NCBI RefSeq assembly: GCF_014196255.1
Contig: NZ_JACIDH010000018.1
Coordinates: 1 to 64,000 of the forward strand
Direction: 5' to 3'
Origin: Sphingomonas pseudosanguinis
Lineage (GTDB): Bacteria > Pseudomonadota > Alphaproteobacteria > Sphingomonadales > Sphingomonadaceae
DNA length: 64,000 nucleotides
Shown here: piece after piece, positions 16,903 through 25,426 of the stretch
How the letters are laid out: every line of letters begins with the position of its first letter
Position numbering within the stretch: the stretch's first letter is position 1
Notes under the pieces: generated by a model
What the model was told of the DNA's origin: nothing
What the model saw: the letters and a program-made list of their open reading frames with translations, nothing else
Databases searched by the model: none
Position numbers and translations under genes: made by a program

Positions 16903-18100
16903 GGCTGACTCCGGGCCGTGGCTGACGATCGTCGGGATCGGCGAGGATGGCTGGGACGGCCTGACCGCCCCCGCCCGCGCCGCGATCGAGGCCGCCGATA
17001 GCGTGATGGGTGCACCGCGTCACCTGTCGCTGCTGCCCAAGGCGGGTCGCGCCGAGCGGATCGTCTGGCCGGTGCCCTTCGCCGAGGGCGTGCCGCTGTT
17101 GCTCGAACGGCGGGGCGAGCGGGTGGTGATGCTCGCCTCGGGCGATCCCTTCTGGTTCGGCGCGGGGTCGGTCGTGACCCGTCATCTGGAGCCGGGCGAG
17201 TGGGTCGCCTATTCGGCACCGTCGACGCTGTCGCTGGCGGCGGCGCGGCTGGGTTGGCCGGTCGAGACGATCCACAGCGTCGGCCTCCACGCGCGCCCGG
17301 TCGAGACGCTGCGTCCGCTTTTGGCGCCGGGACAACGCATCCTGGCGTTGATGCGTGACGGCGCTTCGGTGACCGGGCTGGCCGCATGGCTTACCGAGCA
17401 GGGCTTCGGCGACAGCGCGCTGACGGTGCTGGAGGCGCTGGGCGGGCCGCGTGAGCGGGTGCGGGGCTGCACGGCGAATGCGCTCGACTGGACCGACATC
17501 GCGCACCCGGTCGCGGTGGCGATCGAGCCTGCCGGGGCGGGGCGAGTCCTGCCCTGCGCGAGTGGCCTCGACGACGACTGGTTCGCGCATGACGGCCAGA
17601 TCACCAAGCGCCCGGTCCGCGCGCTGGCGCTCTCCGCGCTCGCCCCGTGTTCCGGCGAGTTGCTGTGGGACATCGGCACCGGATCGGGTTCGGTCGCGAT
17701 CGAATGGCTGCTGAGCGACGCGACCACCCGCGCCATCGGCTTCGAGCGCGATCCCGACCGTCTCGCGCGCGCCGCCGACAATGCGGCGCGGCTGGGCCTG
17801 ACCCGGCTGGAACTGGTCGAGGGCGATGCGGTCACCGAACTGGCCCAGCGCCCGCACCCCGATGCGGTGTTCGTCGGCGGCGGCCTGTCGCGGCCGTTGG
17901 TCGAGGCGTTGCGGACCCTGCCGCACTGTCGCTTGGTCGCCCATGCCGTGACGCTGGAGACGGAGGCGCTGCTGGCGGAATGTCATGCGCGATACGGAGG
18001 TGAGTTGCTGCGCATCGAACTGGCGCGGGCTCGTCCGCTCGGCACGAAGCGGGGGTGGAAGGCTAGCTATCCTATCGTGCAATGGCGGGTCGCATGGTGA
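16901..18100 (+). CDS. cobL: Bifunctional precorrin-6Y C5,15-methyltransferase/decarboxylase CobL
   Basis: A 399-residue fusion. The CbiE-like N-terminal methyltransferase (about 1-200) has TIVGIGEDGWDGL and LASGDPFWFGAGSV; the CbiT-like C-terminal domain (about 215-399) has the class I SAM motif LLWDIGTGSGSVAIEW. It methylates C5 and C15 and decarboxylates the C12 acetate to give precorrin-8X. The ATG at 16901 overlaps the cobK start on the other strand. Its ribosome binding site therefore lies in the opposite strand's cobK coding region. The 3' end overlaps cobE. Confidence 0.94.
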   Translation: MADSGPWLTIVGIGEDGWDGLTAPARAAIEAADSVMGAPRHLSLLPKAGRAERIVWPVPFAEGVPLLLERRGERVVMLASGDPFWFGAGSVVTRHLEPGEWVAYSAPSTLSLAAARLGWPVETIHSVGLHARPVETLRPLLAPGQRILALMRDGASVTGLAAWLTEQGFGDSALTVLEALGGPRERVRGCTANALDWTDIAHPVAVAIEPAGAGRVLPCASGLDDDWFAHDGQITKRPVRALALSALAPCSGELLWDIGTGSGSVAIEWLLSDATTRAIGFERDPDRLARAADNAARLGLTRLELVEGDAVTELAQRPHPDAVFVGGGLSRPLVEALRTLPHCRLVAHAVTLETEALLAECHARYGGELLRIELARARPLGTKRGWKASYPIVQWRVAW

Positions 18101-18444
18101 TCGCGGGGTTCGGATGCCGGGCAGAGGCGACGGCCGAGTCGTTCCGCAGCGCGTTGGCGGCGACCGGCATGCGTCCGGATGCGCTGGCCGTACCCGCCGA
18201 CCGCGCCGCGGTGATCGCGCCATTCGCCGAAGGCATGGCTGTCCACACCATCGCCACCGACCTGTTGCAAGGCATCGACACCCCGACCCGCTCGACCGTC
18301 AGCCTAGCCGCGCGTGGCGTGGGCAGCGTCGCCGAAGCCGTGGCGCTCGCCGCCGTCGGGCAGGGCGCGCGGATCGTCATTACCCGTGTAATCTCCTCCG
18401 ACCGCATGGCAACCTGCGCCATTGCCCAGGGACTTGAAGAATGA
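18094..18444 (+). CDS. cobE: CobE (CbiG C-terminal-like)
   Basis: About 116 residues from ATG 18094 ([12 protein letters not shown]). An ATG at 18082 would add four residues. The fold type is recognised from [18 protein letters not shown] and [14 protein letters not shown], with [17 protein letters not shown] at the end, which matches the C-terminal domain of CbiG. CobE is required in aerobic producers but its exact reaction is not established; CbiG opens the lactone ring in anaerobes. It overlaps cobL and cobM at its two ends. Confidence 0.87.
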   Translation: MVIAGFGCRAEATAESFRSALAATGMRPDALAVPADRAAVIAPFAEGMAVHTIATDLLQGIDTPTRSTVSLAARGVGSVAEAVALAAVGQGARIVITRVISSDRMATCAIAQGLEE

Positions 18445-19205
18445 CCGTCCATTTCATCGGCGCCGGACCCGGCGCGCCCGATCTGCTGACCCTGCGCGGT
18501 CGCGACCTGATCGCCGCCTGTCCGGTATGCCTCTATGCCGGATCGCTGGTGCCGGAGGCGGTGCTGGCGCACTGCCCGCCGGGCGCGAAAATCGTGAACA
18601 CCGCGCCGATGACGCTCGACGAGATCATGGCCGAGATCTCGGACGCCCATGCCAAGGGGCAGGACGTCGCCCGACTCCATTCGGGGGACCTGTCGGTCTG
18701 GTCGGCGATGGGTGAGCAGGTCCGGCGGTTGCGTGAACTGGGCATACCCGTCTCGGTGACGCCCGGCGTGCCGTCCTTCGCGGCGGCGGCGGCGGTGCTG
18801 GAAAGCGAATTGACCCTGCCCGGCGTCGCCCAGTCGGTGATCCTGACCCGCACTCCCGGCCGCGCCAGCGCGATGCCCGATGGCGAGTCGCTGACTGCCT
18901 TTGCCGCGACCGGGGCGACGCTGGCCATCCATCTGTCGATCCACAATCTGGCCAAGGTCGTGGCCGACCTGACCCCGCATTACGGGAGCGACTGCCCCGT
19001 CGCGATCGTCTGGCGCGCCAGCTGGCCCGAGCAGCGGATCGTCCGCGCGACGCTCGCCACTATCGAGGAAGCCGCCGCCGATGGGCCGGAGCGGACCGCG
19101 CTGATCCTGGTCGGCCGTGTCCTCGCGCCAAGCGGTTTCGCCGAGAGCCGTTTGTACGCCGAAGGCTATGACCGTCGCTATCGCCCCGGAAACAGCCTGA
19201 CATGA
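18441..19205 (+). CDS. cobM: Precorrin-4 C11-methyltransferase CobM
   Basis: A 254-residue corrin methyltransferase: [63 protein letters not shown] and [15 protein letters not shown]. It methylates precorrin-4 at C11 to make precorrin-5. The ATGA overlaps with cobE and cobB show tight coupling. Confidence 0.94.
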   Translation: MTVHFIGAGPGAPDLLTLRGRDLIAACPVCLYAGSLVPEAVLAHCPPGAKIVNTAPMTLDEIMAEISDAHAKGQDVARLHSGDLSVWSAMGEQVRRLRELGIPVSVTPGVPSFAAAAAVLESELTLPGVAQSVILTRTPGRASAMPDGESLTAFAATGATLAIHLSIHNLAKVVADLTPHYGSDCPVAIVWRASWPEQRIVRATLATIEEAAADGPERTALILVGRVLAPSGFAESRLYAEGYDRRYRPGNSLT

Positions 19206-20509
19206 CGCCGGGCCTGATGATCGCCGCGCCCGCCTCGGGCACTGGCAAGACGACGGTGATGCTCGGCCTGCTCCGCGCGTTTCGCGATGCGGGACTGGCG
19301 GTGCAGCCGTTCAAGAGCGGCCCCGATTACATTGACCCCGCCTTTCATCGCGCAGCCTGCGGGCGGGCGTCGTTCAACCTCGATGGCTGGGCGATGCCAG
19401 CCCCGCTGCTCGATACGCTGGGTCAGCGCGGGGCGGATGCCGATCTGGTGTTGGCGGAAGGCTCGATGGGACTGTTCGACGGTGTGGCCAAGCCCGGCGC
19501 GACCGGCATGGGCAGCAGCGCGGAGACCGCCAAGCGCATGGGCTGGCCGGTGATCCTGGTCATCGACGTATCGGGTCAGGCCCAGTCGGCGGCGGCGACC
19601 GCGCTGGGCTTCGCACGCTACGACCCGGAATTGCGGGTGGCGGGCGTGATCCTGAACCGTGTGGCGAGCCCGCGTCACGAGCGGCTGGCGAAGTTGGGTT
19701 TCGAGGAGATCGGCCTGCCGGTCTTCGGCGCGCTGCCTCGGCGCGGCGACCTGGTCCTGCCCGAGCGGCATCTGGGGCTGGTGCAGGCGGTCGAGCATCC
19801 CGAACTCGACCGGCTGATCGGCGACTATGCGGCGTTCCTCGCGGCGCATGTCGATCTGGAGGCGGTCCGTGCGGCGGCCTATGCCAAGCCCGCCATGCCC
19901 ATATCCGGCACGCTCCCGCCACCGCCCGCCCAGCGGATCGCGCTGGCGCAGGATGCGGCCTTTTCCTTCGTATATCCGCATATGCTGGAGGGCTGGCGCG
20001 CGGGCGGTGCGGAAATCCTGCCCTTCTCACCGCTGGCCGACGAAGCCCCCCATGCCTCGGCCGATCTGGTCTGGCTGCCCGGTGGCTATCCCGAGCTTCA
20101 TGCCGGACGGCTGGCGGCGGCGGAGCGTTTCCGCGCCGGGCTCGCCGCCCATGCCGCCACCAAGCCGATCCACGGTGAGTGCGGCGGCTATATGGCGCTG
20201 GGCGAGGCGCTGATCGACGCGGCGGGCGTCAGTCACCGGATGGCCGGGCTGCTCGGCCTCGTCACCAGCTATGCCAAGCGCAAGATGCATCTGGGCTATC
20301 GCCGCGCGACCTTGCTTGGTGACGTGGCGGGCATGCCCGAGGGTGCGGTGCTGGGCGGGCATGAGTTTCACTATTCAACCGTCCTCGAACAGCCCGATGC
20401 CCCGCTTGCCCATGTCGTCGATGCGCAAGGTGACGCCGTACCGGAAACCGGATCGCGGCGGGGCCAGGTGACTGGCACCTTCTTCCATCTGGTGGCGCGC
20501 TGGTGGTGA
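19202..20509 (+). CDS. cobB: Hydrogenobyrinate a,c-diamide synthase CobB
   Basis: A 435-residue glutamine-dependent amidotransferase. The ATP-binding N-terminus has [15 protein letters not shown] and [13 protein letters not shown]. The C-terminal GATase domain has [15 protein letters not shown] with the nucleophilic cysteine, and GHEFHYST near the end carries the histidine. It amidates the a and c side chains before cobalt insertion. It overlaps cobM by four bases; its stop overlaps the cobA start as GTGA. Confidence 0.95.
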   Translation: MTPGLMIAAPASGTGKTTVMLGLLRAFRDAGLAVQPFKSGPDYIDPAFHRAACGRASFNLDGWAMPAPLLDTLGQRGADADLVLAEGSMGLFDGVAKPGATGMGSSAETAKRMGWPVILVIDVSGQAQSAAATALGFARYDPELRVAGVILNRVASPRHERLAKLGFEEIGLPVFGALPRRGDLVLPERHLGLVQAVEHPELDRLIGDYAAFLAAHVDLEAVRAAAYAKPAMPISGTLPPPPAQRIALAQDAAFSFVYPHMLEGWRAGGAEILPFSPLADEAPHASADLVWLPGGYPELHAGRLAAAERFRAGLAAHAATKPIHGECGGYMALGEALIDAAGVSHRMAGLLGLVTSYAKRKMHLGYRRATLLGDVAGMPEGAVLGGHEFHYSTVLEQPDAPLAHVVDAQGDAVPETGSRRGQVTGTFFHLVARWW

Positions 20510-21228
20510 GCGGGTTCGTATCCCTCGTCGGTGCGGGGCCGGGCGATCCGGAGCTGCTGACGCTGAAGGCGGTGCGCTGTCTGGGCGCGGCCGATGTCGT
20601 ATTGTTCGACGACCTCGCCGCCGGGCCGATGCTGAGCCATTGCCGCCCCGACGCCGAGCTGATCGCGGTCGGCAAGCGCGCGGGGCGCGCCTCGCCCAAA
20701 CAGGGTGAGATCGATCGGCTGCTGGTCGACCATGCGCTCAGCGGCAAGCGGGTTGTCCGGCTGAAGTCGGGCGATCCCGGTATCTTCGGGCGGTTGGAGG
20801 AAGAGATCGTCGCGCTGAAGACGGCGGGCATTCCTTATGAGATCGTCCCCGGCGTCAGCGCGGCGAGCGCGGCGGCGGCGGCGGCGGGTATTCCGCTGAC
20901 CCGGCGCAACGAAGCCAGGCGCGTGCAGTTCGTGACCGGTCATGACGTCACCGGCGCGCTGCCCGCCGACCGCAACATGGGCGCGCTGGCCGATGCGAGC
21001 GCGACGACGGTGGTGTTCATGCCCAAGCGGACCTTCCCCGCGCTGGCCGAGACGCTGGTCGCGCACGGCCTGTCGCCTGAGACGCCGGCGCTGATGGCCG
21101 AGCATGTCGGCTGTCCCGACCAGCGGCTGACCCGCGCCAGCGTGGGCGCGCTGGCGGCGCAACTGGCAGAGGGCGTGTCGGACAAGGCGGCGCTGATCCT
21201 CTACGGCCCGCTGATGGAGGATCTGTGA
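20506..21228 (+). CDS. cobA: Uroporphyrinogen-III C-methyltransferase CobA
   Basis: About 240 residues; this single-domain SUMT makes precorrin-2, the entry step of the pathway. Motifs: VGAGPGDPELLTLKAVRCL, VGKRAGRASPKQGEI, VVRLKSGDPGIFGRLEEE, VPGVSAASAAAA and GIPLTRRNEARRVQFVTGH. Two GTG codons (20503, 20506) could start it; 20506 gives the GTGA overlap used elsewhere in this operon. No CysG-type oxidase domain is attached, so precorrin-2 is not diverted to siroheme by this protein. Confidence 0.93.
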   Translation: MSGFVSLVGAGPGDPELLTLKAVRCLGAADVVLFDDLAAGPMLSHCRPDAELIAVGKRAGRASPKQGEIDRLLVDHALSGKRVVRLKSGDPGIFGRLEEEIVALKTAGIPYEIVPGVSAASAAAAAAGIPLTRRNEARRVQFVTGHDVTGALPADRNMGALADASATTVVFMPKRTFPALAETLVAHGLSPETPALMAEHVGCPDQRLTRASVGALAAQLAEGVSDKAALILYGPLMEDL

Positions 21229-21989
21229 TCCATCTCGACCTGATCGGCATCGGCACGGGCAATCCCGATCATCTGACTCGTGCGGCGGAGGCCGCGATGC
21301 GCGCCGCCGACCTGATCCTGCTGCCGCGGAAAGAGGACAAGGCCGAGCTGATCGACTTGCGCCGCGACATCTGTGCGCAGGTGCTGGCCGGGACGGCGGT
21401 GCGCGTGGTCGAGTTCGACCTGCCGGTGCGGGCGATTGAGGGAGCCTATCTCGATACGGTCGAGCATTGGCACGATGCGATTGCCGAACGCTGGGCGGCG
21501 GAGATCGCGGCGCATCTGCCGGGTGGCGGGCGCGTGGCGTTGCTCGTCTGGGGTGATCCGTCGCTGTACGACAGCACGATCCGTATCGCCCGGCGCCTGG
21601 CCTCCGTGGAGCGGGTGACGGTGGTGCCGGGGATCACCAGCCTCCAGGCGTTATGTGCGGCGCATGCCGTTCCCTTCAACGCGGTCGGGGCGCCGGTGAT
21701 GGTGACGACCGGGCGGCGGCTGCGCGAAACTGGTTGGCCCGAGGGGGCGGATAGTGTCGCGGTGATGCTCGATGGGGGGTGCGCGTTCATGACGCTGGAC
21801 CAGCCGGATGTCGCGATCTGGTGGGGGGCGTATCTGGGCATGGCGCAGCAAGCGATCGAGTCCGGGCGGCTGGCGGATGTCGCCGAGCGGATCGTTGCAC
21901 GCCGGGCGGAACTGCGGCGTGCGCATGGCTGGATCATGGACGTGTACCTGCTCCGGCGGGGTGGGGATTTGGTGGGGGAAGGGGCGTGA
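21225..21989 (+). CDS. cobF: Precorrin-6A synthase (deacetylating) CobF
   Basis: A 254-residue C1-methyltransferase found only in the aerobic pathway. It has LIGIGTGNPDHLTRAA, ADLILLPRKEDKAELIDLRR, LLVWGDPSLYDSTIRIA and VVPGITSLQALCAAHAVP. It methylates C1 of precorrin-5 with loss of acetate. A GTG start at 21225 overlaps the cobA stop. It is the last gene of the plus-strand run that begins with cobW; a repeat-filled convergent gap follows. Confidence 0.93.
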   Translation: MIHLDLIGIGTGNPDHLTRAAEAAMRAADLILLPRKEDKAELIDLRRDICAQVLAGTAVRVVEFDLPVRAIEGAYLDTVEHWHDAIAERWAAEIAAHLPGGGRVALLVWGDPSLYDSTIRIARRLASVERVTVVPGITSLQALCAAHAVPFNAVGAPVMVTTGRRLRETGWPEGADSVAVMLDGGCAFMTLDQPDVAIWWGAYLGMAQQAIESGRLADVAERIVARRAELRRAHGWIMDVYLLRRGGDLVGEGA

Positions 21990-22016
21990 TGGAGCCCTCC
22001 CCTCTGCCACGCGCCG

Positions 22017-22111
22017 CTCCCCTCCCGCAGGCGAGTTGCGGGTCGGCCATGCCCCCGGCATGGCCTGAACGATGCGAGGCATCGTTCACCCGCAACTGGG
22101 CTGGGGGAGGG
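22017..22111. repeat. 95-bp repeat copy 1
   Basis: It starts CTCCCCTCCCGCAGGCGAGT, contains the nested palindromes GGCCATGC...GCATGGCC and GAACGATGC...GCATCGTTC, and ends CTGGGGGAGGG. It is about 90% identical by eye to copy 2 at 22212-22306 in the same orientation. Confidence 0.85.
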
Positions 22112-22211
22112 TCCCGCCCCAAGCTGTATCGCCCGTGGCTTAACCCCCACCCCAAACCCCTCCCCCCTGCCGGGAGGAGGGGCTTAATGCGGATCGTTTC
22201 GTCCCGAGCAT

Positions 22212-22306
22212 CTCCCCTCCCGCAGGCGAATTGCGGGGCGGCCATGCCTCCAGCATGGCCTGAACGACGCGGGGCATCGTTCACCCGCAACGGGGTTGGG
22301 GGAGGG
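22212..22306. repeat. 95-bp repeat copy 2
   Basis: Same length and order as copy 1 (CTCCCCTCCCGCAGGCGAAT ... TTGGGGGAGGG), with about eight substitutions. Several keep the hairpin arms pairing, which suggests the structure matters or that both copies derive from a structured parent. Confidence 0.85.
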
Positions 22307-22354
22307 CAGGGCCACAGGCCAGACGCCGTTTGGTGCACCCCTCCTTGCTTAGGC

Positions 22355-22957
22355 TTAGAACTCGATGCCCTTTTGCGCCTTCACGCCCTGTTCGCGGAAG
22401 GGGTGCTTCACCTGCGTCATGTCGGTCACCAGGTCCGCCGCGTCTATCAGCGCCTCGGGCGCGTTGCGGCCGGTTATCACGACATGCGTCATCGCCCCCT
22501 TGGTGCTCAGCACCTCCAGCACCTCGTCGACCGGCAGGTAATCGTAACGCAGCACGATGTTCAGCTCGTCCGCGACGATCAGGTCGTAGGACGGATCGGC
22601 GATCATCCGCTTGACCTCGTCCCACGCACCCCGCGCGGTGGCGATGTCGCGGGTGCGGTCCTGCGTGTTCCAGGTGAAGCCTTCGCCCATCGCGTGGAAA
22701 TCGACCTCTGGAAAGCGCGCCAGCACGGCCGCTTCGCCGGTGGTCATCGCGCCCTTCACGAACTGGACCATGCCGACGCGCATGCCGTGGCCGACGGCGC
22801 GGATCACCATGCCGAGCGCGGCGGTCGTCTTGCCCTTGCCCTTGCCGGTATGGACGATGATCAGGCCCTTTTCGGCATCGCGTGCGGCGACCTTGCTGTC
22901 CTGCGCGGCCTTTTTCTTGGCCATGCGCTCGGCATGTTCGGCGTCGGTTCGCATCAT
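22355..22957 (-). CDS. cobO: Cob(I)yrinic acid a,c-diamide adenosyltransferase CobO
   Basis: A 200-residue CobA/CobO-type ATP:corrinoid adenosyltransferase. The P-loop is HTGKGKGKTTAALGM, followed by VGMVQFVKGAMTTGE, the substrate-lid MGEGFTWNTQDRTRD, DLIVADELNIVLRYDYL and VITGRNAPEALIDAADLVTDM. It adds the 5'-deoxyadenosyl group to the reduced corrinoid. The start at 22957 gives an ATGA overlap with cobU and has AGGAG four bases upstream; the next ATG (22954) is also possible. Confidence 0.95.
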   Translation of the reverse strand: MMRTDAEHAERMAKKKAAQDSKVAARDAEKGLIIVHTGKGKGKTTAALGMVIRAVGHGMRVGMVQFVKGAMTTGEAAVLARFPEVDFHAMGEGFTWNTQDRTRDIATARGAWDEVKRMIADPSYDLIVADELNIVLRYDYLPVDEVLEVLSTKGAMTHVVITGRNAPEALIDAADLVTDMTQVKHPFREQGVKAQKGIEF

Positions 22958-23478
22958 TTCTCTCCTGAAAGCCTGAGCGGCAGTCCGGCGACGACCAGAT
23001 CGGTCGCATCGCACACCCGCGCCAGTCGCTGGTTGAGCGTGCCCTGCGCGTCGCGGAAGCGCCGGGCCAGCGCATTGTCGGGCACGATGCCGAAGCCGAC
23101 TTCGTTGCTGACCAGCACCACCGGCCCGGGGGCGTTTGCCAGCGTCGCGACCAGCGCATCGCCAGCCGCCGCCAGATCGGCCTCGCCGAGCAGCAGGTTG
23201 GTCAGCCACAAGGTCAGGCAGTCGACCAGCAGCACCCGGTCGGCGCGGCTATGCTGGGCGATAGCTTCGGGCAAAGCCAAAGGGGCCTCCACGGTCGTCC
23301 AGCGTTCGTCGCGATCGGCTTGGTGCCGCGCGATGCGGTCGCGCATCTCGTCGTCCCATGCCTGCGCGGTCGCGATGAAGCAGCCGGTGGGCGTCATCGC
23401 TTCGGCCAGCGCCTGTGCGTGGCGGCTCTTGCCCGACCGGGCACCGCCGAGGACGAGAATGGTGCGGGGCGTCGTCAT
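22954..23478 (-). CDS. cobU: Adenosylcobinamide kinase/guanylyltransferase CobU (CobP)
   Basis: A 174-residue bifunctional enzyme with a Walker A motif VLGGARSGKSRHAQ, then FIATAQAWDDEMRDRIARHQ, VLLVDCLTLWLTNLLL and VVLVSNEVGFGIVPDNALAR. It phosphorylates adenosylcobinamide and transfers GMP to it, the first part of nucleotide-loop assembly. The ATG at 23478 (MTTPRT) is favoured; one at 23490 adds four residues. It is divergent from cobC with only 27 bases between the starts, and is coupled to cobO. Confidence 0.94.
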   Translation of the reverse strand: MTTPRTILVLGGARSGKSRHAQALAEAMTPTGCFIATAQAWDDEMRDRIARHQADRDERWTTVEAPLALPEAIAQHSRADRVLLVDCLTLWLTNLLLGEADLAAAGDALVATLANAPGPVVLVSNEVGFGIVPDNALARRFRDAQGTLNQRLARVCDATDLVVAGLPLRLSGEK

Positions 23479-23505
23479 GCCGCTCCGCATCGCGGGAGCG
23501 GGCCG

Positions 23506-24495
23506 ATGACGCAAGCCCCCATGGCCGCGCTGACCTATCATGGCGGCCGGATCGATGCGGCCAAGGCGTTGTTCCCGAACGCGCCCGCGCCCTGGCTGGA
23601 CCTGTCGACGGGGATCAATCCGGTGGCATGGACCCCGCCCGAGGGTCTGGCGGTCGACGCCGCCCCCTTGCCGGACCGCAGCGCGCTGGCCCGGCTGGAA
23701 GCGCTGGCGGCGGCGCATTTCGGCGTCGCGGCGGAGCGGGTCGCGGCGGTGCCGGGCAGCGAGATGGCGCTGCGCCTGTTGCCAATGCTCGGTGTGCTTC
23801 AGCCGATCGTCGCGGTTCGGCCTAGCTATGGCACCCACGGCGCGGTGGCCTCCACGCGGGTCGACCAGTCTGCGCTGGACGATTGGGTGGGGCAGGCGGG
23901 GAGCCTGTTGGCCGCCAACCCCAACAATCCCGACGGCGTTCACCGCTCACTCGAGCAGCTGGTCAGATTGGCGGCGGCGCAAGAGCGGGCGGGCGGCTGG
24001 CTGATCCTCGACGAGGCCTTTGCCGATGCGATGCCGGGACGCGGCTTTGACGGTGGCGAGCAGGTCGTGTTGCTGCGGTCGTTCGGCAAGTTCTTCGGGT
24101 TGGCGGGCGTACGGTTGGGTTTCGTGATCGCCCCACCCGAAATACTGACGCGCCTTCGCGCGTTGCTGGGCGACTGGCCGGTATCGGCGCAGGCCATTGT
24201 CTGGGGCAGCGCGGCTTATGCCGACAGCGCGTGGATCGCGGCGACCCGGATAGCGCTGCGTGAACGAGCGGCGGCCATGGATGAAGTACTGGCGCGTCAT
24301 GGCCTGACCGCGCGCGGAGCCTGTCCGCTGTTCCGCATGGTCGAGACGTTGGACGCCGCCGCGATCTTCCAGCGACTGGCGACGGCGGGCATATTGGTGC
24401 GGCCCTTCGCCGATGCGCCGGAGCGGTTGCGTTTCGGCGTACCCGCCGCAACGGCGGACCTCGAACGACTGGATAGGGCGTTGCGGCATGGCTGA
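23506..24495 (+). CDS. cobC: Threonine-phosphate decarboxylase-type aminotransferase fold enzyme CobC
   Basis: A 329-residue PLP-dependent protein of the histidinol-phosphate aminotransferase family. It has YHGGRIDAAKALFP, WLDLSTGINPVAW, LLAANPNNPDGV, ILDEAFADAMPG and the PLP lysine in RSFGKFFGLAGVRLGF. It is the P. denitrificans CobC / Salmonella CobD equivalent and supplies (R)-1-amino-2-propanol phosphate for the lower arm. It overlaps cobD by eight bases. The promoter has to lie in the 27-base gap or inside cobU. Confidence 0.92.
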   Translation: MTQAPMAALTYHGGRIDAAKALFPNAPAPWLDLSTGINPVAWTPPEGLAVDAAPLPDRSALARLEALAAAHFGVAAERVAAVPGSEMALRLLPMLGVLQPIVAVRPSYGTHGAVASTRVDQSALDDWVGQAGSLLAANPNNPDGVHRSLEQLVRLAAAQERAGGWLILDEAFADAMPGRGFDGGEQVVLLRSFGKFFGLAGVRLGFVIAPPEILTRLRALLGDWPVSAQAIVWGSAAYADSAWIAATRIALRERAAAMDEVLARHGLTARGACPLFRMVETLDAAAIFQRLATAGILVRPFADAPERLRFGVPAATADLERLDRALRHG

Positions 24496-25426
24496 TCCCG
24501 TCGCTCTGGTCGCATTGGCGCTCGATGCCGCGATCGGCTGGCCCGACCGGCTTTATGCGCGTGTTGGCCATCCGGTCGGGGCATTCGCGCGATTCCTGAA
24601 TCTGGCCGAGCGGCTGGGCAATTCGCCCAAGCGGCCGGAGGGCGTGCGGCGGGGCTTGGGTGTCGTAACCATGGTCGCGCTGATCGCGCTGACGGGCGGA
24701 ATAGCCTGGGGGATCGAGCACGCCGTGCATCTGTGGCTCGGCCGGTGGGGTTGGGTTGCCAGCGCCGTGCTCGCCTGGCCCGCGCTGGCTCAGCACAGTC
24801 TGTACGTCCATGTCCGGCCCGTCGCCGACGCGCTGCTGCGTGGCGACCTACCCGCCGCCCGGGCGCTGGTCGCGCGGGTGGTGGGGCGCGATACCGAGCG
24901 ACTGGATCAGGCGGGCGTGTCGCGCGCGGCGATCGAGACACTGGCGGAGAGTTTTTGCGATGGCATCGTCGCGCCGCTCTTCTGGTTGCTGCTGCTCGGG
25001 CTGCCGGGTGTGTGGATGTACAAGGCGATCAACACAGCCGACAGCATGATTGGCCATAAGGAGCCGCGCTGGCGGGCGTTCGGCTGGGCGGCGGCGCGAA
25101 TCGATGACGGGGCGAATTGGATTCCGGCGCGGATCGCGGGGGTACTGATGTGCGTCGCGGGTGCCGGCGGCTGGGCGGTGATGAAGCGCGACGCGCGCGC
25201 CCATGCCTCGCCCAATGCGGGCTGGCCCGAAGCGGCGATGGCGGGGGCACTTGGCGTCGCGCTGGCCGGGCCGATCGCCTATGATGGGGTGACCCAGATC
25301 AAGCCATGGATCGGCCGCGAGGGGCGGGTCGCTCAGCCACGCGACATCGTGACCGCCCTGCAAATCTATGCGCGCGCCTGTCTGTTGCTCTGGGTGATCG
25401 CGGGGGGCGTCGCATGGCTGGCGTGA
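24488..25426 (+). CDS. cobD: Adenosylcobinamide-phosphate synthase CobD (CbiB)
   Basis: A 312-residue membrane protein with several hydrophobic segments. CbiB landmarks: [58 protein letters not shown] and [26 protein letters not shown]. It attaches aminopropanol (phosphate) to adenosylcobyric acid in the inner membrane. The start at 24488 follows the operon's overlap pattern; the end overlaps cobQ. Confidence 0.94.
   Translation: MADPVALVALALDAAIGWPDRLYARVGHPVGAFARFLNLAERLGNSPKRPEGVRRGLGVVTMVALIALTGGIAWGIEHAVHLWLGRWGWVASAVLAWPALAQHSLYVHVRPVADALLRGDLPAARALVARVVGRDTERLDQAGVSRAAIETLAESFCDGIVAPLFWLLLLGLPGVWMYKAINTADSMIGHKEPRWRAFGWAAARIDDGANWIPARIAGVLMCVAGAGGWAVMKRDARAHASPNAGWPEAAMAGALGVALAGPIAYDGVTQIKPWIGREGRVAQPRDIVTALQIYARACLLLWVIAGGVAWLA

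Larger units (their letters stand above)
21990..22354. other. Convergent cobF/cobO gap filled by repeats
   Basis: No gene is supported in these 365 bases. They hold two copies of a 95-base palindromic repeat (separate entries) and, between them near 22145-22184, a CCCCACCCC...GGGAGGAGGGG unit of the same GC-rich family. The strong hairpins may stop transcription arriving from both sides. Confidence 0.75.

Noticed and set aside
15932..18223. 763-residue minus-strand frame spanning cobJ to cobL
   Set aside because: Composition is low-complexity and it covers three well-supported cob genes in other frames, including cobK in a different minus-strand frame.
22017..22306. CRISPR-like array
   Set aside because: There are only two copies, each 95 bases with internal hairpins and a single 100-base spacer, and no cas genes in the window.
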